Below are positions 62,162-64,000 of a stretch of DNA of 64,000 nucleotides, in pieces (positions within the stretch are counted from its first letter, which is position 1; every line of letters begins with the position of its first letter). The notes beneath the pieces are model-generated. The model was not told where the DNA came from and did no database searches. It saw nothing but the letters and a program-made list of their open reading frames with translations. This DNA comes from an uncultured Erythrobacter sp. (GTDB taxonomy: Bacteria; Pseudomonadota; Alphaproteobacteria; Sphingomonadales; Sphingomonadaceae). A program made the position numbers and the translations under genes. Location: positions 62,001 through 126,000 of the forward strand of contig CANMIS010000004.1 in the NCBI GenBank assembly GCA_947498065.1. Direction: 5' to 3'.

Positions 62162-63733
62162 TTAAGCTGAGGGCTCAGGATCCTGCCATGCCAGCTTCGG
62201 TTTGCGCGCAGCCTGCGTCTCATCGAGCCTGCGGCGCGGCGCATAATATGGCGCCTGCTTCATGGTCTCGTCACCGGCCAGCGCGCGCTCTGTTACACTG
62301 CGGAACGCTGTGATGAACTGATCAATGCTCGCTTTGCTTTCCGTCTCAGTCGGCTCGACCAGCATCGCGCCATGCACCACCAGCGGGAAGTATACGGTCA
62401 TCGGGTGATAGCCCTCGTCGATCAGCGCTTTCGCCAGATCTTGCGTGGATAGGCCGCCACCAAAGTCCTTATCGCCAAACAACGCCTCGTGCATGCACGG
62501 CCCGCTGTCTGCGAACGGCGCATGCAGGATGTCCTCCAGACTGCGCAGCACGTAATTCGCATTGAGCACCGCGTCTTCGGCGACCTGCTTTAGGCCGTCG
62601 GCCCCGTGACTCAGCATATAGGTGAGCGCGCGGGTGAACATACCCATCTGGCCGTGGAACGCCGTCATCCGGCCAAAGCTCTGCCCGCGATGCTTGCGGC
62701 CCTCTTCTTCGACCAGCTCATAGCTGTCGTCAGCAGTTTTGCGCACCACCGGCAGCGGGGCAAAGTCCTTCAGCGCTTCTGAGAACACCACCGGGCCAGA
62801 GCCAGGACCACCGCCGCCATGCGGAGTGGAGAAGGTCTTGTGCAGATTGATGTGCATCGCATCCACGCCGAGATCGCCGGGCCGCACCCGACCGACAATC
62901 GCGTTGAAATTCGCGCCGTCGCAATAGACATATCCGCCCACGGCATGGACCGCATCGGCAATCTCGCGGAAATCCTTTTCAAACAATCCGCAGGTGTTGG
63001 GATTGGTGATCATCACCGCTGCCACATCGGGCGCGAGCCGGGCTTTGATCGCCTCCAGATCCACGCGCCCTTCTGGGGTGGCGGGAATATCCTCCACCTT
63101 GTAGCCCGCAAAGGCAGCGGTCGCTGGGTTGGTGCCATGCGCGCTTTCCGGCACCAGCACGACTTGGCGTGCATCGCCGCGCGCGGTGTGCGCAGCGCGG
63201 ATCGCCAGGATACCGCACAGCTCGCCATGTGCGCCCGCTTTCGGGCTCATCGCGACGCCGGGCATGCCGGTCAGCTTCATGAGCCAATCGCCCAGCTCAT
63301 GGATCACTTGCAACGCGCCCTGCACCGATTGCTGCGGCGCAAGCGGGTGAATATCGGCAAAGCCCGGAAGCCGCGCGACTTTCTCATTAAGCCGCGGATT
63401 GTGCTTCATCGTGCAGCTGCCGAGCGGGAAGAAGCCCAGATCGATGCCGTAGTTTTGGCGGCTCAGTCGGGTGTAATGGCGGACCGTCTCTGGCTCGGTA
63501 AGCCCAACGAGACCAATTGGATCACTGCGATCGAACCCGCCTAGGCGGTTAGGCGCGTCGGGATCAATCTCCGGCAGATCAACGCCGGTTGTTTCAGCAT
63601 GGCCAATCTCAAAGATCAGCGGCTCTTCAAGCATCAAAGCACGGTTGCCGGTCGTCGTCGACGGGCCATTGTGCAGGCCGTCTTCGCTCACTTGCATCTC
63701 AGGCTTCCAGCCAGATTTGTTGGGCGCGTTCAT
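62162..63733 (-). CDS. gcvPB: Glycine dehydrogenase (decarboxylating) subunit 2
   Basis: 523 residues. The PLP lysine is in the motif H-I-N-L-H-K-T-F, followed by the glycine-rich G-G-G-G-P-G-S-G-P; D-G-A-N-F-N-A precedes it. With subunit 1 it forms the P-protein of the glycine cleavage system, releasing CO2 and passing the aminomethyl group to lipoylated GcvH. Its ATG overlaps the stop of gcvPA. The split P-protein is common in alphaproteobacteria of this order. Confidence 0.96.
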   Translation of the reverse strand: MNAPNKSGWKPEMQVSEDGLHNGPSTTTGNRALMLEEPLIFEIGHAETTGVDLPEIDPDAPNRLGGFDRSDPIGLVGLTEPETVRHYTRLSRQNYGIDLGFFPLGSCTMKHNPRLNEKVARLPGFADIHPLAPQQSVQGALQVIHELGDWLMKLTGMPGVAMSPKAGAHGELCGILAIRAAHTARGDARQVVLVPESAHGTNPATAAFAGYKVEDIPATPEGRVDLEAIKARLAPDVAAVMITNPNTCGLFEKDFREIADAVHAVGGYVYCDGANFNAIVGRVRPGDLGVDAMHINLHKTFSTPHGGGGPGSGPVVFSEALKDFAPLPVVRKTADDSYELVEEEGRKHRGQSFGRMTAFHGQMGMFTRALTYMLSHGADGLKQVAEDAVLNANYVLRSLEDILHAPFADSGPCMHEALFGDKDFGGGLSTQDLAKALIDEGYHPMTVYFPLVVHGAMLVEPTETESKASIDQFITAFRSVTERALAGDETMKQAPYYAPRRRLDETQAARKPKLAWQDPEPSA

Positions 63734-64000
63734 GACAGCACTCCTTCCAGCTCTTTCGCCAGTGTTTCGATGTCTTCCTCTGTCGTCGTTTCAGTCACCG
63801 CGACCAGCAGAGCATCCTCCAGCCCCGCAACGCCTGGATAGAGCCGGTCAAGCGAAACGCCGCCCAGAACGCCGCGATCAGCCAAGCTGCGCACAACGTC
63901 GCGCGCCGGCTTGCCGCCGAGTTGCAGGGTGAATTCGTTGAAGAAGGCGCTGTTGAGAAGGCTCACACCGGGGATTTGCTCTAGCCGGTCCGCCGCAATG
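63730..64000 (-). CDS. gcvPA: Glycine dehydrogenase (decarboxylating) subunit 1, C-terminal part
   Basis: The last 90 or so codons of gcvPA; the frame stays open to the window edge, so the gene continues beyond it. The visible part includes N-S-A-F-F-N-E-F-T-L and the V-A-V-T-E-T-T-T-E-E-D-I-E helix typical of the subunit's end. A GTG at 63966 is internal, not a start. Upstream gcvT/gcvH and a glycine riboswitch, if present, lie outside. Confidence 0.93.
   Translation of the reverse strand, partial: IAADRLEQIPGVSLLNSAFFNEFTLQLGGKPARDVVRSLADRGVLGGVSLDRLYPGVAGLEDALLVAVTETTTEEDIETLAKELEGVLS

Overview
The window looks like chromosome from a GC-rich alphaproteobacterium of the Sphingomonadales, most likely an Erythrobacteraceae relative. 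This rests on the crtY-crtI-crtB carotenoid cluster, the many DUF families common in that order, ATGA-coupled operons and high GC. The genus is an inference. There is no prophage, transposase, integrase or CRISPR array.

Layout. 1-5600: hypothetical proteins, a cold-shock protein, a lipocalin, a small GIY-YIG protein bracketed by palindromic repeats, and an HPF/RaiA ribosome factor bracketed by a perfect inverted repeat. 5600-10050: a YaiI-type protein, an AT-richer HEPN-domain gene, a broken extra copy of the 3' end of thiC, an exported RidA-like protein, and thiC behind a TPP riboswitch. 10050-28000: envelope and stand-alone enzymes, including a GH5 glycosidase lipoprotein, a chemoreceptor, a SRAP paralogue without its catalytic residues, DUF1036 and MliC-like exported proteins, an MBL-fold lipoprotein, a JmjC/cupin-like oxygenase, nitronate monooxygenase, an FAD oxidase behind a Bor-like lipoprotein, a DUF885 protein, an amidohydrolase and an S9 peptidase.

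28000-38800: a MipA/OmpV porin, a DUF2585 protein, the carotenoid operon crtY-crtI-orf-LOG-crtB, then an NTF2-like exported protein and an acyl-CoA carboxylase alpha/beta pair. The alpha subunit has a sharply AT-richer middle third. 38800-45300: an MFS exporter, DNA polymerase IV, a pgl-nudix pair, Dps, a membrane protein and a soluble globin-coupled chemoreceptor.

45400-59200: a catabolic region dominated by valine and branched-chain acyl-CoA breakdown. It holds an SDR dehydrogenase, enoyl-CoA hydratases, mmsA, isobutyryl-CoA dehydrogenase, 3-hydroxyisobutyryl-CoA hydrolase and mmsB. Together these can take isobutyryl-CoA to propionyl-CoA. Interleaved are two tandem 37-residue membrane peptides behind a near-consensus sigma-54 promoter, a nitroreductase, tRNA-Gly and a tightly coupled envelope operon (lipoprotein, NodB deacetylase, DUF1214, DUF1254, RidA). 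59200-64000: an Nmad3-like protein, a nucleotidyltransferase, a flippase-like membrane protein and gcvPB-gcvPA, the last cut by the window edge.

The least explained items are the sigma-54/tandem micropeptide locus (47206-47543), the duplicated thiC end with its HEPN gene (6146-8040), the repeat-bracketed GIY-YIG gene (4256-4680) and the mosaic carboxylase. Gene starts were moved from the longest reading frame where an ATG with a ribosome binding site, a signal peptide or an ATGA overlap gave a better choice.
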